Below, one piece after another: positions 1-6,276 of a DNA stretch of 15,127 nt (the first letter of the stretch is position 1; each line of letters opens with the position of its first letter). The notes beneath the pieces were generated by a model. The model was not told the origin of the DNA, did not search any database, and saw only the letters and a list, made by a program, of their open reading frames with translations. The stretch is from NCBI GenBank assembly GCA_015662065.1, contig DQUX01000070.1, positions 1-15,127 of the forward strand, given 5' to 3'. Both the position numbers and the translations under genes were made by a program. This DNA is from Anaerolineales bacterium (GTDB taxonomy: Bacteria > Chloroflexota > Anaerolineae > B4-G1 > DUEL01).

Positions 1-2
1 CC

Positions 3-314
3 GGCCCGCCGCTGGTGGAGATCGCCGGGGTGCTGGGGGCGGGCGATCTAAGGGTGGAGGTGGTACGGGTGCGCAATCGGGGCGGACCGGCGTCGCTGGA
101 GGGGTGGACCCTCTCCGACGCCTCCGGAAACCGCTTCACCTTCCCGCGGCTGGTCCTTTTCTCCGGGGGGGAGGTCGCCATCCACTCCGGCCCGGGCCGG
201 TCCACCCCCACGCACCTCTACTGGGGCCGGGACGGGCCGGCGTGGGAGTCCGGGGAGCTGATCACGCTGCGGGATCGGGAGGGGGAGGTGATGGATACCT
301 ACATCGTTCCCTAG
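3..314 (+). CDS. C-terminal part of a lamin-tail-domain (LTD) protein, 5' end outside window
   Basis: The frame is open from the first bases of the window, so the gene begins upstream; the GTG at 15 is only an internal valine or possible start. The visible ~100 residues fit an LTD fold: a V-x-V-x-N-R-G start, then LEGWTLSDASGN, FTFP, a GGEVAIHSGPG turn, HLYWGRDGPAWES and a final ITLRDREGEVMDTY strand. LTDs are small immunoglobulin-like beta-sandwiches, often at the C-terminus of secreted or surface bacterial proteins next to nuclease, LysM or other domains; which partner is present here cannot be seen. The stop is TAG at 312-314. The gene converges on the MFS transporter gene. The domain call is good; the function of the whole protein is unknown. 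Confidence 0.75.
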   Translation, partial: GPPLVEIAGVLGAGDLRVEVVRVRNRGGPASLEGWTLSDASGNRFTFPRLVLFSGGEVAIHSGPGRSTPTHLYWGRDGPAWESGELITLRDREGEVMDTYIVP

Positions 315-385
315 TGCACTTTCGCACAACAAGCCTTGACCTTCGGCTTGCCCGTTGTCGCCGATCGTTCAAGCCCCCCCCAGCG

Positions 386-423
386 CCCTTCGACTCCGGC
401 GGCTTCGCCGCCTCCGCTCAGGG
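386..423 (-). repeat. REP-like palindromic element, long form (copy 1)
   Basis: This 38-bp element, read on the minus strand, has a CCTGAG half, an internal hairpin (GGCGGC-GAA-GCCGCC) and a GTCGAAGG half. It matches 3330-3367 at 33 of 38 positions in the opposite orientation. It lies between the convergent lamin-tail and MFS genes, where its fold could also stop transcription from both sides. The segment 383-395 is also an exact inverted repeat of 439-451 and 464-476. Confidence 0.7.
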
Positions 424-470
424 CGCCGTCCTGAGCGAAGTCGAAGGGCGCCGTCCTGAGCGAAGTCGAA
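421..470 (+). repeat. Two exact 25-bp tandem units carrying the short form of the REP-like element
   Basis: Positions 421-445 and 446-470 are identical. Each unit contains CCTGAGCGAAGTCGAAGG, which is the outer arms of the long element at 386-423 without its internal GC hairpin. The first bases of a third unit (GGGCGCC) follow at 471-477, just before the MFS stop codon at 489-491. Confidence 0.8.
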
Positions 471-488
471 GGGCGCCCGGCGCAGGGC

Positions 489-1976
489 CTACGCGCCGGA
501 GGGGGCGTCCTCCGGCGCTCGCACTTTGGTCAGGGTGAGCACCGACACCAGGAACAGGGCCCCGTAGATGGCGAAGATGACCAGGTAGCCCAGGTCCGGC
601 CGGAGGCGGTTGAAGAAATCGGCCATCGGCCCGCCGATCCCGGCCCCGACGATCCCGGCGCCCGCCCCGGCCAGGTTGGAGATGCCCAGGTACCGGCCCG
701 CCTCCTCCGGTGGGGCCAGGTCGGTGCCCAGCGCCCAGTTGGTGGCCATAAAGGTCCCGGCCCCGACGCCGATGATGCAGCCGCTGACGATCACCATAGG
801 AATGTTGGTGGAGAAGAGGAGGAAGAAGGTGCCGACGGCGGCGATGAGGCCGGAGAGGGCCACCAGCCGCTTGCGCCCGATCCGATCCGCCAGAACCCCG
901 CCGATGAGGGCGAAGGCGATGAGGAAGACTGCCACCACGGCCAGAAGGACCGTCGTCATCGTGGCGGCATTGGGGATGTGGAGGACGTCGGCCAGGAAGT
1001 ACTGGGCGAAGCCCTGGACGGAGCCGACGGCGGCCAGGAAGAGCAGCCGGTTGATCACCCACCAAATGAAGGAGGTCTGCCGGCGGGCCTCCTGACCGAT
1101 CCCCACCCAGGCGCCGAAGTAGACCCCCAGGATGATGGAGCCAGCCATGCCGGTCAGCCCGGCCAGCCCCACGACGGCTACCTGCAGGCTGACCGCCGCC
1201 CCCCTCCCGGCCAGCGCCGTCCCGCCGGAGCGGACCAGCCAGACCGCCCCCTGGGTGACGGCGACGAAGAGGACGGTGAGGGCCACCAACCGCAGGATCG
1301 GCTCACCGATGGGGTCGGCAGGTTTCTCCCGCAACGGCCCCTCGCGGACGAAGAGGAGGGTGACGAGCATCGTGAGGAAGAGGGAGCCCATAATAATGCC
1401 AACGGTCAGCCAGATCCGGCCAGCATCCACCAGCGGGCCGATGAAGACCACCAGAAAGACGGGCAGCAGCTCCATCACCGCCTTGACCCCCGAGGCCCGC
1501 CCCCGCTGATCCTCCGGCACCAGATCGGGGATCAGCCCCTGCACCGCCCCCTGAGCCACGTTGGAGGAGACCTGGAGGAGGATGATGCCCACCAGGAGGA
1601 CGGCGTAGGCGGTGTTGAAGCCGAAGGTGGATTGGAAGAAGCCATCCAGGGTCGAGCCCAGGAGGAGGGGGGAGGCCCCGACGATGAGCAGGAACAGCAG
1701 GTCGAACATCGTGCCGGCGAAGATGTAGGGCCGCCGCCGCCCCCAGCGGAGGGTGCTGCGGTCGCTGAGCATACCGGCCATCGGCTGGATCATCATCGCC
1801 ACCGCCAACCCGATGACCCGCACGGTGGCCAGGTAGGTGTTCTTCTGCTCCGGCGGCACAAACAGGGCCACCAAGTAGGGCAACAACACCGGCGTGATGA
1901 CGCCGGAGGAGATATTCAGCCCCAGCCAGTAGATGTTGACCGTGATATGATCGTACCAGCGAAGCGCCCTCTTCAT
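489..1976 (-). CDS. MFS transporter, SLC45/SUC/GPH-like permease
   Basis: This 495-residue integral membrane protein has about 12 hydrophobic segments. An MFS motif A follows TM2 (GMLSDRSTLRWGRRRP, residues ~68-83); the D-R-S...GRRRP form is typical of sucrose/SLC45 and GPH-type sugar permeases. A second motif A, GGVLADRIGRKR, lies in the C-terminal half. The long central loop (VREGPLREKPADP) and two-half symmetry fit the family. It probably moves a sugar or other small solute with H+ or Na+; the substrate cannot be read from sequence. The ATG at 1976 is chosen because its A is also the last base of the upstream gene's TGA (TGATG), which implies translational coupling. The frame stays open upstream but there overlaps the neighbouring gene. 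The gene ends in front of the REP-like repeats. Confidence 0.88.
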   Translation of the reverse strand: MKRALRWYDHITVNIYWLGLNISSGVITPVLLPYLVALFVPPEQKNTYLATVRVIGLAVAMMIQPMAGMLSDRSTLRWGRRRPYIFAGTMFDLLFLLIVGASPLLLGSTLDGFFQSTFGFNTAYAVLLVGIILLQVSSNVAQGAVQGLIPDLVPEDQRGRASGVKAVMELLPVFLVVFIGPLVDAGRIWLTVGIIMGSLFLTMLVTLLFVREGPLREKPADPIGEPILRLVALTVLFVAVTQGAVWLVRSGGTALAGRGAAVSLQVAVVGLAGLTGMAGSIILGVYFGAWVGIGQEARRQTSFIWWVINRLLFLAAVGSVQGFAQYFLADVLHIPNAATMTTVLLAVVAVFLIAFALIGGVLADRIGRKRLVALSGLIAAVGTFFLLFSTNIPMVIVSGCIIGVGAGTFMATNWALGTDLAPPEEAGRYLGISNLAGAGAGIVGAGIGGPMADFFNRLRPDLGYLVIFAIYGALFLVSVLTLTKVRAPEDAPSGA

Positions 1977-2479
1977 CACACCTCGTCCTCCTGGGGCGGC
2001 CGCTCCCCCCGTTCTTCGATCATCTCCTGGACCTCTTGCTCCAGTTGCCGGGCCAGGTCGAGGGCGTCCTGGAGCATCGCCTCCGCCTCCGGGTCTCCCT
2101 CGGGGCGGCTCTCCCAGGCCCCGTGCAGCGCCGCGTTCAGTTGGGCAAGGCTCCTGACCATCCCGGCGAAGACATCCTCGGCGGTCATCTCCCGGGAGGC
2201 CAGCTTGACCCGGGGCCCGCTGAAGAAGCCCAGCGCCTCCATCTCCCGCTCCATCTCGGCGGCGAACTCCGGGTCGTCCTCGAAACCCTCGGTGTGATCC
2301 ACCCCCTCTATAAACTCGAAACGGTCGTCGGCCGCCAACCGGGCGTGGAAGGTCTCCAGGTCCAGGTCGAGGGCCAGCCCCTCCCCCTGGACCATCAGCC
2401 ATAGCTTCTTGACCGGAACGTAGAAGTCGGGGTCGGTCTCCAGAATCTCGATCACACGATCCAGGGTTGATGCGTCCAA
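1976..2479 (-). CDS. Unrecognised acidic 167-aa protein with a TTG start
   Basis: I do not recognise this family. The first ~60 residues (LDRVIEILETDPDFYVPVKKLWLMV...FHARLAADDRFEFIEGV) look like a small winged-helix-type module. A glutamate/aspartate-rich helical segment follows, then a C-terminal helix (AMLQDALDLARQLEQEVQEMIEE) that could be a coiled coil, and a charged tail. There is no signal peptide or membrane segment. The TTG start at 2479 is supported by a full AAGGAGG four bases upstream; no ATG or GTG in frame has comparable support. Its stop overlaps the start of the MFS gene, so the two are co-expressed and may work together, for example as a cytoplasmic partner or regulator of the transporter. 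That link is inference from position alone. Confidence 0.8.
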   Translation of the reverse strand: MDASTLDRVIEILETDPDFYVPVKKLWLMVQGEGLALDLDLETFHARLAADDRFEFIEGVDHTEGFEDDPEFAAEMEREMEALGFFSGPRVKLASREMTAEDVFAGMVRSLAQLNAALHGAWESRPEGDPEAEAMLQDALDLARQLEQEVQEMIEERGERPPQEDEV

Positions 2480-2483
2480 GTTT

Positions 2484-2490
2484 CCTCCTT
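2484..2490 (-). promoter_or_regulatory. Strong ribosome-binding site that sets the TTG start of the 167-aa gene
   Basis: On the minus strand AAGGAGG lies four bases before TTG at 2479. This is the only good SD sequence near the N-terminus, so it decides the start codon. Confidence 0.7.
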
Positions 2491-2494
2491 ATCA

Positions 2495-2538
2495 GGAGAC
2501 GGGGAGATGCGAAGATACCCCCGCGTCCCCGCGTCCCC
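2495..2538. repeat. Period-8 degenerate repeat in the UPF0173 / 167-aa gene spacer
   Basis: The spacer reads in octamers from 2495: ggagacgg, ggagatgc, gaagatac, then two exact ccccgcgt units and cccc. It spans from the stop codon of the UPF0173 gene to four bases short of the next gene's SD. It is one of five such repeats in the window, each with its own consensus. Confidence 0.6.
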
Positions 2539-3221
2539 TATAGCGTCAGGCTCTCGCCGGGTTTCAACACCACCGGCTCCGTGGTGGTCTCAGCCCGCAC
2601 CCGCTCCGCCCAGGCGTGGGGGTCCTGCCGGATGACGTCAAAGGTATCGTAGTGGATGGGGACTGCCCGGTGGGGTTGGAGGAGCTTCACCGCCCGCAGC
2701 GCATCGTCCGGCCCCATAGTGAAGTTATCGCCGATAGGTAGCACCGCCAGATCTAGCCCCTCCTCACCGACCAGCTTCATATCGTAGAAGAGACCGGTGT
2801 CGCAGGCCAGGTAGACCTTCTTGCCTTCGCTGGCGAGAAGGAAGCCACAGGGGTTGCCGCCGTAGGAGCCGTCGGGGAGGGCAGAGCCGTGGTGGGCGAT
2901 GGTCAGCTTAAGGTAACCGAAAGGGTAGTGGAACCCGCCGCCGATGTGCTGGGGATGGACGTTGGCGTGGCCCTGGGCCTGGAACCAGTTGGTGATCTCG
3001 AAGTTGCTGATGACCAGGGCACCGGTGCGGCGGGCGATGTCCAGCGCGTCTCCCACATGGTCTCCGTGGCCGTGGGAAACCAGGACGACCGTGGGGTCGA
3101 GCTGGTCGGGGGCGGCGGCGGCCAGGGGATTGCCGGTGAGGAAAGGGTCCACCAACAGGCGGTGCTCCCCCACTTCCAGCCCGATGCAGGCATGACCGTA
3201 CCAGGTCACGGTAATGGGCAT
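2538..3221 (-). CDS. UPF0173 family metal-dependent hydrolase (MBL fold)
   Basis: This 227-residue protein has the usual length for UPF0173. It begins MPITVTWYGHACIGLE, the hallmark N-terminus of the family. Metal ligands are visible in order: H50-G-H52-G-D54-H55, H110/H111, D141 (in LACDTGLFYD) and H190 (PIHYDTF). LPIGDNFTMGPDDA is also typical. Members are predicted cytoplasmic metallo-beta-lactamase-fold hydrolases, probably di-zinc, with no agreed physiological substrate. The ATG at 3221 is preferred over in-frame upstream codons because it has AAAGGAGG five bases upstream and follows a consensus promoter by about 25 bases. It heads a likely transcript with the 167-aa gene and the MFS transporter. 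Confidence 0.93.
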   Translation of the reverse strand: MPITVTWYGHACIGLEVGEHRLLVDPFLTGNPLAAAAPDQLDPTVVLVSHGHGDHVGDALDIARRTGALVISNFEITNWFQAQGHANVHPQHIGGGFHYPFGYLKLTIAHHGSALPDGSYGGNPCGFLLASEGKKVYLACDTGLFYDMKLVGEEGLDLAVLPIGDNFTMGPDDALRAVKLLQPHRAVPIHYDTFDVIRQDPHAWAERVRAETTTEPVVLKPGESLTL

Positions 3222-3251
3222 CTCAACCTCCTTTCCGTAGGGGGTAGCCTG

Positions 3252-3280
3252 AGTATAGACTAGAGGGGGAAAGTTGTCAA
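3252..3280 (-). promoter_or_regulatory. Consensus sigma-70 promoter of the UPF0173 gene
   Basis: On the minus strand TTGACA (3280-3275) is followed by exactly 17 bases and TATACT (3257-3252). This is all six -35 bases and five of six -10 bases. The predicted start near 3245 gives a leader of about 24 bases with a strong SD. Confidence 0.82.
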
Positions 3281-3328
3281 CAGCCGTTAGTACGGAGGAC
3301 ATAGAGTTCAACGCCACTCTCGGTGCGT

Positions 3329-3368
3329 GTCCTGAGTGGAGGCGGCAGAGCCGCCGGAGTCGAAGGAC
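3329..3368 (+). repeat. REP-like palindromic element, long form (copy 2)
   Basis: The element is bounded by GTCCT...AGGAC, with an internal hairpin GGCGGC-AGA-GCCGCC and a GTCGAAGG arm. It is the inverted dispersed partner of 386-423 (33 of 38 identical over 3330-3367). It sits between the MBL gene's stop and the UPF0173 promoter, again in a non-coding spacer. Confidence 0.7.
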
Positions 3369-3448
3369 GTCCCCACTCGCTGTGCCGTCTAACAGCACTC
3401 GATGGGGAGACCATCCAGATCGTCCGCGAGAGAAAAGCGGAGTTCAGC

Positions 3449-3463
3449 GGAGCCGCGGGCTCC
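3449..3463 (-). terminator. Possible hairpin after the iron operon
   Basis: On the minus strand GGAGCC-CGC-GGCTCC forms a 6-bp GC stem with a 3-base loop about 30 bases after the MBL stop. A TTTT run follows only some 11 bases later, so it is not a textbook intrinsic terminator. The rest of the 3222-3492 spacer holds the promoter at 3252-3280, the REP-like copy at 3329-3368 and nothing else I recognise. Confidence 0.25.
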
Positions 3464-3492
3464 AGACAGGCCCCCCGCCTGCGATCTGGGCT

Positions 3493-4179
3493 CTACCTTC
3501 TGGTCAGGTTGAGCAGCTCATCCGCCGCAAACGGCCCGCCGTGGGCAACGTAGATAGTGCGGGGCGAGAGGGCCAGCAATCGGCGAAGGCTCTTCCAATT
3601 CTGTTCCAGGTCCCAGGCGACGGCCGGCGGCCCCGGCCTGCCCAGCAAGCCCATCAGCCGGCCCATCACCAGGTCGCCGACGATTGCCTCGCCGCTATCG
3701 AGCAGCACCGAGACGGAACCGGGGGTATGGCCGGGCGTGGGGATCACCCGCCCGGCGACGCCGTACTCCTCCAGCCGCCATTCCCCTTCGAAAACGATGT
3801 CCGGCTCGAGGGCGGGGGCGCGGGACGCCCCAGAAGGGGCCAAAAGCCGCATCAGCAGGGCGACCGGCCGCCCCGTCGGCCGGAGGGTATCGGGCCGGTG
3901 GACACCCTGCCGCACCACGTCAGCGTCCAGGCTGTGGACCGCCACCGGCGCGCCGGTCCGCTCCCGAAGCGCCCGAGCGCTGCCGAAGTGGTCCACGTGT
4001 CCGTGGGTGATCAGGATCAGGCGGATGTCGCCGGGAGCGACGCCGTGCGCCGCCAGCCGCTCCAGGATGAGAGCCTCCTTGCCGGGGTTGCCGGTGTCCA
4101 CCAGAACACAGCCCCCACTGCCCCGGAGCAGGAAAACGTTGGCCACACCCGTCTTGATCTGAACGACTGCGCTGGCCAT
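3493..4179 (-). CDS. MBL-fold metallo-hydrolase
   Basis: This 228-residue metallo-beta-lactamase-fold protein resembles the glyoxalase II-like group. The order is: an N-terminal strand with ANVFLL, LVDTGNPG (residues ~26-33), the zinc-binding THGHVDHFG at 58-66 (H59, H61, D63, H64), TPGHTPGS at 148-155 (H151), VGDLVMG (D169) and AHGG (H213). All metal ligands are present, so it should be active. Likely chemistry is hydrolysis of a thioester, lactone or phosphoester; the substrate is not evident. It has no signal peptide. The start at 4179 is preceded by a GAGGGGG stretch that is a modest SD, and then by a period-7 repeat. It is the last gene of the fur-feo run, but whether it serves iron or cobalamin metabolism is unknown. 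Confidence 0.88.
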   Translation of the reverse strand: MASAVVQIKTGVANVFLLRGSGGCVLVDTGNPGKEALILERLAAHGVAPGDIRLILITHGHVDHFGSARALRERTGAPVAVHSLDADVVRQGVHRPDTLRPTGRPVALLMRLLAPSGASRAPALEPDIVFEGEWRLEEYGVAGRVIPTPGHTPGSVSVLLDSGEAIVGDLVMGRLMGLLGRPGPPAVAWDLEQNWKSLRRLLALSPRTIYVAHGGPFAADELLNLTRR

Positions 4180-4192
4180 CTCGCCGCCCCCT

Positions 4193-4234
4193 CACGTTTG
4201 ACGCTTGACGTTCCACGCCTCACGTTTCACCCCT
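4193..4234. repeat. Period-7 degenerate repeat in the CobO / MBL gene spacer
   Basis: Six heptamers run without a gap: cacgttt, gacgctt, gacgttc, cacgcct, cacgttt, cacccct (consensus SACGYYT). The array fills the spacer from the last codon of the adenosyltransferase gene up to the weak SD of the MBL gene. Confidence 0.7.
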
Positions 4235-4766
4235 ACCGCTCAATCCCCGGCCGCGCCACAACCCCCTGCCGGTAATAGTGCTTCACCTCTCGCATCTCCG
4301 TCACCAGATCGGCCCGCTCGATGAGCGCCTCTGGCGCGCGGCGGCCGGTGAGGACCAACTCCACATCCTCCGGCTTCTCATCCAGAAGGGCCAGCACCTC
4401 CTCCACCGTCAGCAGGCCGAACCAGATCGCCACGTTCACCTCGTCCAGCACCACGATGTCGTACCGGCCGGAGAGCATCGCCCCCCGCGCCCGCTCCAGC
4501 CCCCGGCGGGCCTGGGCTACGTGCTCGGGGGTGACCTCCTCCCGGCGGATGCAGCGCACATCGCCGTACTGCTCGATGGTGACATAGGAGTGATCCCGCA
4601 GGGCGTCCAGTTCCCCGTACTGCTGCCCCTTCATAAACTGGCCGATGTAGGTCCGCATCCCGTGGCCGGAGGCCCGCAGGGCCAGGCCCAGGGCGGCGGT
4701 GGTCTTGCCCTTGCCGTCGCCGGTGTAGACCTGCACGTAGCCTTTGGAGAGTCGCTTATCGCTCAT
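4233..4766 (-). CDS. cobO: Cob(I)yrinic acid a,c-diamide / cobalamin adenosyltransferase, CobA/BtuR type
   Basis: The enzyme transfers the 5'-deoxyadenosyl group of ATP to Co(I) corrinoids, producing adenosylcobalamin precursors in the cytoplasm. At 177 residues it is of normal length for a CobA/CobO/BtuR protein. The glycine-rich P-loop GDGKGKTT is at 16-23, after the family-typical KGYVQVYTG. IGQFMKG follows at ~41-47, the Walker B-like VVLDEVN at 105-111, and the C-terminal signature LTGRRAPEALIERADLVTEM. The start at 4766 lies inside a period-7 repeat and overlaps the end of the upstream FeoC-like gene by 4 bases. No cobalamin riboswitch-like leader is visible; it is probably transcribed from the fur promoter. 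No other corrinoid genes are in the window. Confidence 0.92.
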   Translation of the reverse strand: MSDKRLSKGYVQVYTGDGKGKTTAALGLALRASGHGMRTYIGQFMKGQQYGELDALRDHSYVTIEQYGDVRCIRREEVTPEHVAQARRGLERARGAMLSGRYDIVVLDEVNVAIWFGLLTVEEVLALLDEKPEDVELVLTGRRAPEALIERADLVTEMREVKHYYRQGVVARPGIER

Positions 4767-4808
4767 CGCCGATCACCGACCGCCGATCGCTTATCGTCCG
4801 TCGCTTCG
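4753..4808. repeat. Period-7 degenerate repeat across the FeoC-like / CobO junction
   Basis: Eight heptamers run in register: cgcttat, cgctcat, cgccgat, caccgac, cgccgat, cgcttat, cgtccgt, cgcttcg. The CobO start codon lies in the second unit. The array is coding on both sides of the junction: it supplies the last ~14 residues of the FeoC-like protein and the first residues of CobO, and both ends contain Asp-Lys-Arg. Confidence 0.7.
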
Positions 4809-5068
4809 GGCCCCTCTGTCAGCGTCCACACCCGCCCGCCGCCCGTTCTGGACAAAGACGAAGGGGGCCCAACCGCGCACATTCCCGCCAGGGGGCACGC
4901 GGCACACCGCTCGACGCACTCCCCACCCACCAGCTTGAGGTGACCCATCCGGGTCAGGTCCTCCAGCATCATCTCGACCAGCTCGGGGGTCGTCTCCAGC
5001 TCTCGGGCCAGGTCGGGCACCCGGTGGGTGCCCCCCGTCCCCAGCAACTCCAACAGTCGGGATAACAT
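4763..5068 (-). CDS. FeoC-like winged-helix protein with four-cysteine cluster
   Basis: This 101-residue cytoplasmic protein has an N-terminal winged helix (LLELLG..HRVPDLARELETTPELVEMMLEDLTRMGHLKLV, residues ~4-47). A compact cysteine motif, C51-x3-C55-x2-C58-x5-C64, follows (ECVERCAACPLAGMC). This matches the FeoC/FeoC-like layout, where the cysteines can bind an [Fe-S] cluster and the protein modulates FeoB. FeoC is normally ~75-80 residues; the extra C-terminal part (from ~70) has no family features, and its last residues come from the period-7 repeat. The ATG at 5068 has GGAGG about nine bases upstream, inside and after the stop of the YibE/F gene. A role in iron sensing is inferred from motif and operon position. 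Confidence 0.78.
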   Translation of the reverse strand: MLSRLLELLGTGGTHRVPDLARELETTPELVEMMLEDLTRMGHLKLVGGECVERCAACPLAGMCAVGPPSSLSRTGGGRVWTLTEGPEATDDKRSAVGDRR

Positions 5069-5073
5069 AGCCG

Positions 5074-6276
5074 CTAGCCTCCGGACCCTTGTTCCTCCGC
5101 TCCCCTGCTTCCCTGCTTCCCCGCTTCCCCCCGCCGGACCGCCCAGCGGGCCAGGAGGCTGGCGATCAGGCTGGTAACGGGAACCGCCAGGACCAGCCCC
5201 ACGCTCCCCACCAGCGTGCGCACGATCTCCTCAGCGATGGGCTCCCGGTTGAGTCGTCGCACGAGCGACTCCTGGTAGAGGGTGAAGACCAGCATCAGCG
5301 GCATCGAGGCCCCCACGTAGGCCAAAAGAAGCGTGTTGACCATCGCCGCGATGTGGTCCCGACCGATATTGAGGCTGCGCCGGAAGAGGTCTACCCATCC
5401 CAGGTCGCGGTTGGCGTTGACCAGTTCGAAGACCGCCGAGGCCTGCCCCACGCAGATGTCGTCCAGCACGCCCAGGGAGCCGATGATGATCCCCCCCAGC
5501 AGAAGCCCCCGCAGGCTGATCCCCGACCCCAGTTCCATCACCAGATAGCCGCTCTCCTCCGCCGCCAGGCCGCTCAGGCGGGCCCATCCCACGAACAGCC
5601 CGGCCAGCACCCCCGTCAGCGCCAGGCTCAGCGCCATCCCCATCAGCGCGGCGTGGGCCTTGGGGTTCCAGCCGTAGATCAGGTAGGTGGAGACGGCCAG
5701 CAGCAGGATGGAGCCAGCGATGCTCACCGCCACCGGGTCCCGCCCGGCGATGATCTGGGGCACAACGAAGGCGAAGATCACCGCCAGACTGAAAAGAGTG
5801 CCCGCCAGCGACCGCAGCCCCTTGCCCCGGCCCACCAACACCACCAACCCCATAAACAGCGCCAGGATCCAGAAGAGCGGCCCCGTGCGCCGGTAGTCGG
5901 AAATGTACAGACGGTCCTCCGCCGGCCCCACCGCCCGCGCCAGATACACCCGGTCGCCGGGCCGAAACCGCCGCTCCCGCCCGACGACGTTGACCATCCC
6001 CTCCTCGACCAGGACCTCCTGCCCCGCCAGGGAACCGCTCTCGACGCGCAGGAGCAGCTGCTGGTAGGGTTGGGTATAGCCGCCCCCCAGGTCTACGGTT
6101 CCCTCTTCGACCACCTCCACCACGCAGGCGGCCATCGTCTCCGTCTCGCCGGGGGCCAGCTCCTCCCCCACCGGAGCGGCCCGTCGCTCCAACAGCGGTC
6201 CGGCCACCAGCAGGGCCACCGTCAGCAGGATCAGCCCCCCCAGGCCGACCGCCAGCCATCGTTCCAGCTTCTGCAT
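5074..6276 (-). CDS. YibE/F family multi-pass membrane protein
   Basis: The 400-residue protein starts with a membrane anchor (residues ~7-27). An extracytoplasmic beta-rich domain (~45-130) follows, with GQEVLVEEGMVNVVGRERRFRPGDRVYLAR. After it come about seven further TM helices. Family hallmarks include YGWNPKAHAALMGM, GSLGVLDDICVGQASAVFEL (266-285) and GRDHIAAMVNTLLLAYVGASMPLML (306-330). YibE/F proteins are putative transporters without an established substrate. The ATG at 6276 shares its A with the feoB TGA (TGATG), so translation is coupled to feoB; in-frame codons further upstream would overlap feoB. The last ~17 residues (RGEAGKQGSRGAEEQGSGG) are encoded by a period-8 repeat. Its place between feoB and a feoC-like gene suggests a role in metal or envelope homeostasis linked to ferrous iron; this is inference. 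Confidence 0.88.
   Translation of the reverse strand: MQKLERWLAVGLGGLILLTVALLVAGPLLERRAAPVGEELAPGETETMAACVVEVVEEGTVDLGGGYTQPYQQLLLRVESGSLAGQEVLVEEGMVNVVGRERRFRPGDRVYLARAVGPAEDRLYISDYRRTGPLFWILALFMGLVVLVGRGKGLRSLAGTLFSLAVIFAFVVPQIIAGRDPVAVSIAGSILLLAVSTYLIYGWNPKAHAALMGMALSLALTGVLAGLFVGWARLSGLAAEESGYLVMELGSGISLRGLLLGGIIIGSLGVLDDICVGQASAVFELVNANRDLGWVDLFRRSLNIGRDHIAAMVNTLLLAYVGASMPLMLVFTLYQESLVRRLNREPIAEEIVRTLVGSVGLVLAVPVTSLIASLLARWAVRRGEAGKQGSRGAEEQGSGG
5092..5131. repeat. Period-8 degenerate repeat encoding the YibE/F C-terminal tail
   Basis: The octamers ctcccctg, cttccctg, cttccccg and cttccccc (5100-5131) are preceded by the more degenerate ttcctccg (5092-5099). The array lies in the final codons of the YibE/F gene, just upstream of the SD (5077-5082) of the FeoC-like gene. 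Confidence 0.65.

Noticed and set aside
978..2297. Long plus-strand open frame opposite the MFS and 167-aa genes
   Set aside because: Its product is compositionally odd (Gly/Asp/Gln/His-rich) with no domain, and the minus strand carries clear proteins. The same reasoning removes the long antisense frames at 5089-6306, 7110-8336 and 10504-12045.
3222..3398. Upstream in-frame extension of the UPF0173 protein
   Set aside because: The family starts at MPITVTWYGHA; the extension would cover the consensus promoter and the REP-like repeat.
3369..3492. Gene remnant in the spacer after the MBL gene
   Set aside because: A short open stretch exists on the plus strand but shows no recognisable domain, SD or codon pattern.
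4767..5073. Cobalamin riboswitch before cobO
   Set aside because: The upstream DNA is coding (FeoC-like), and no B12-box-like or long structured leader is visible.
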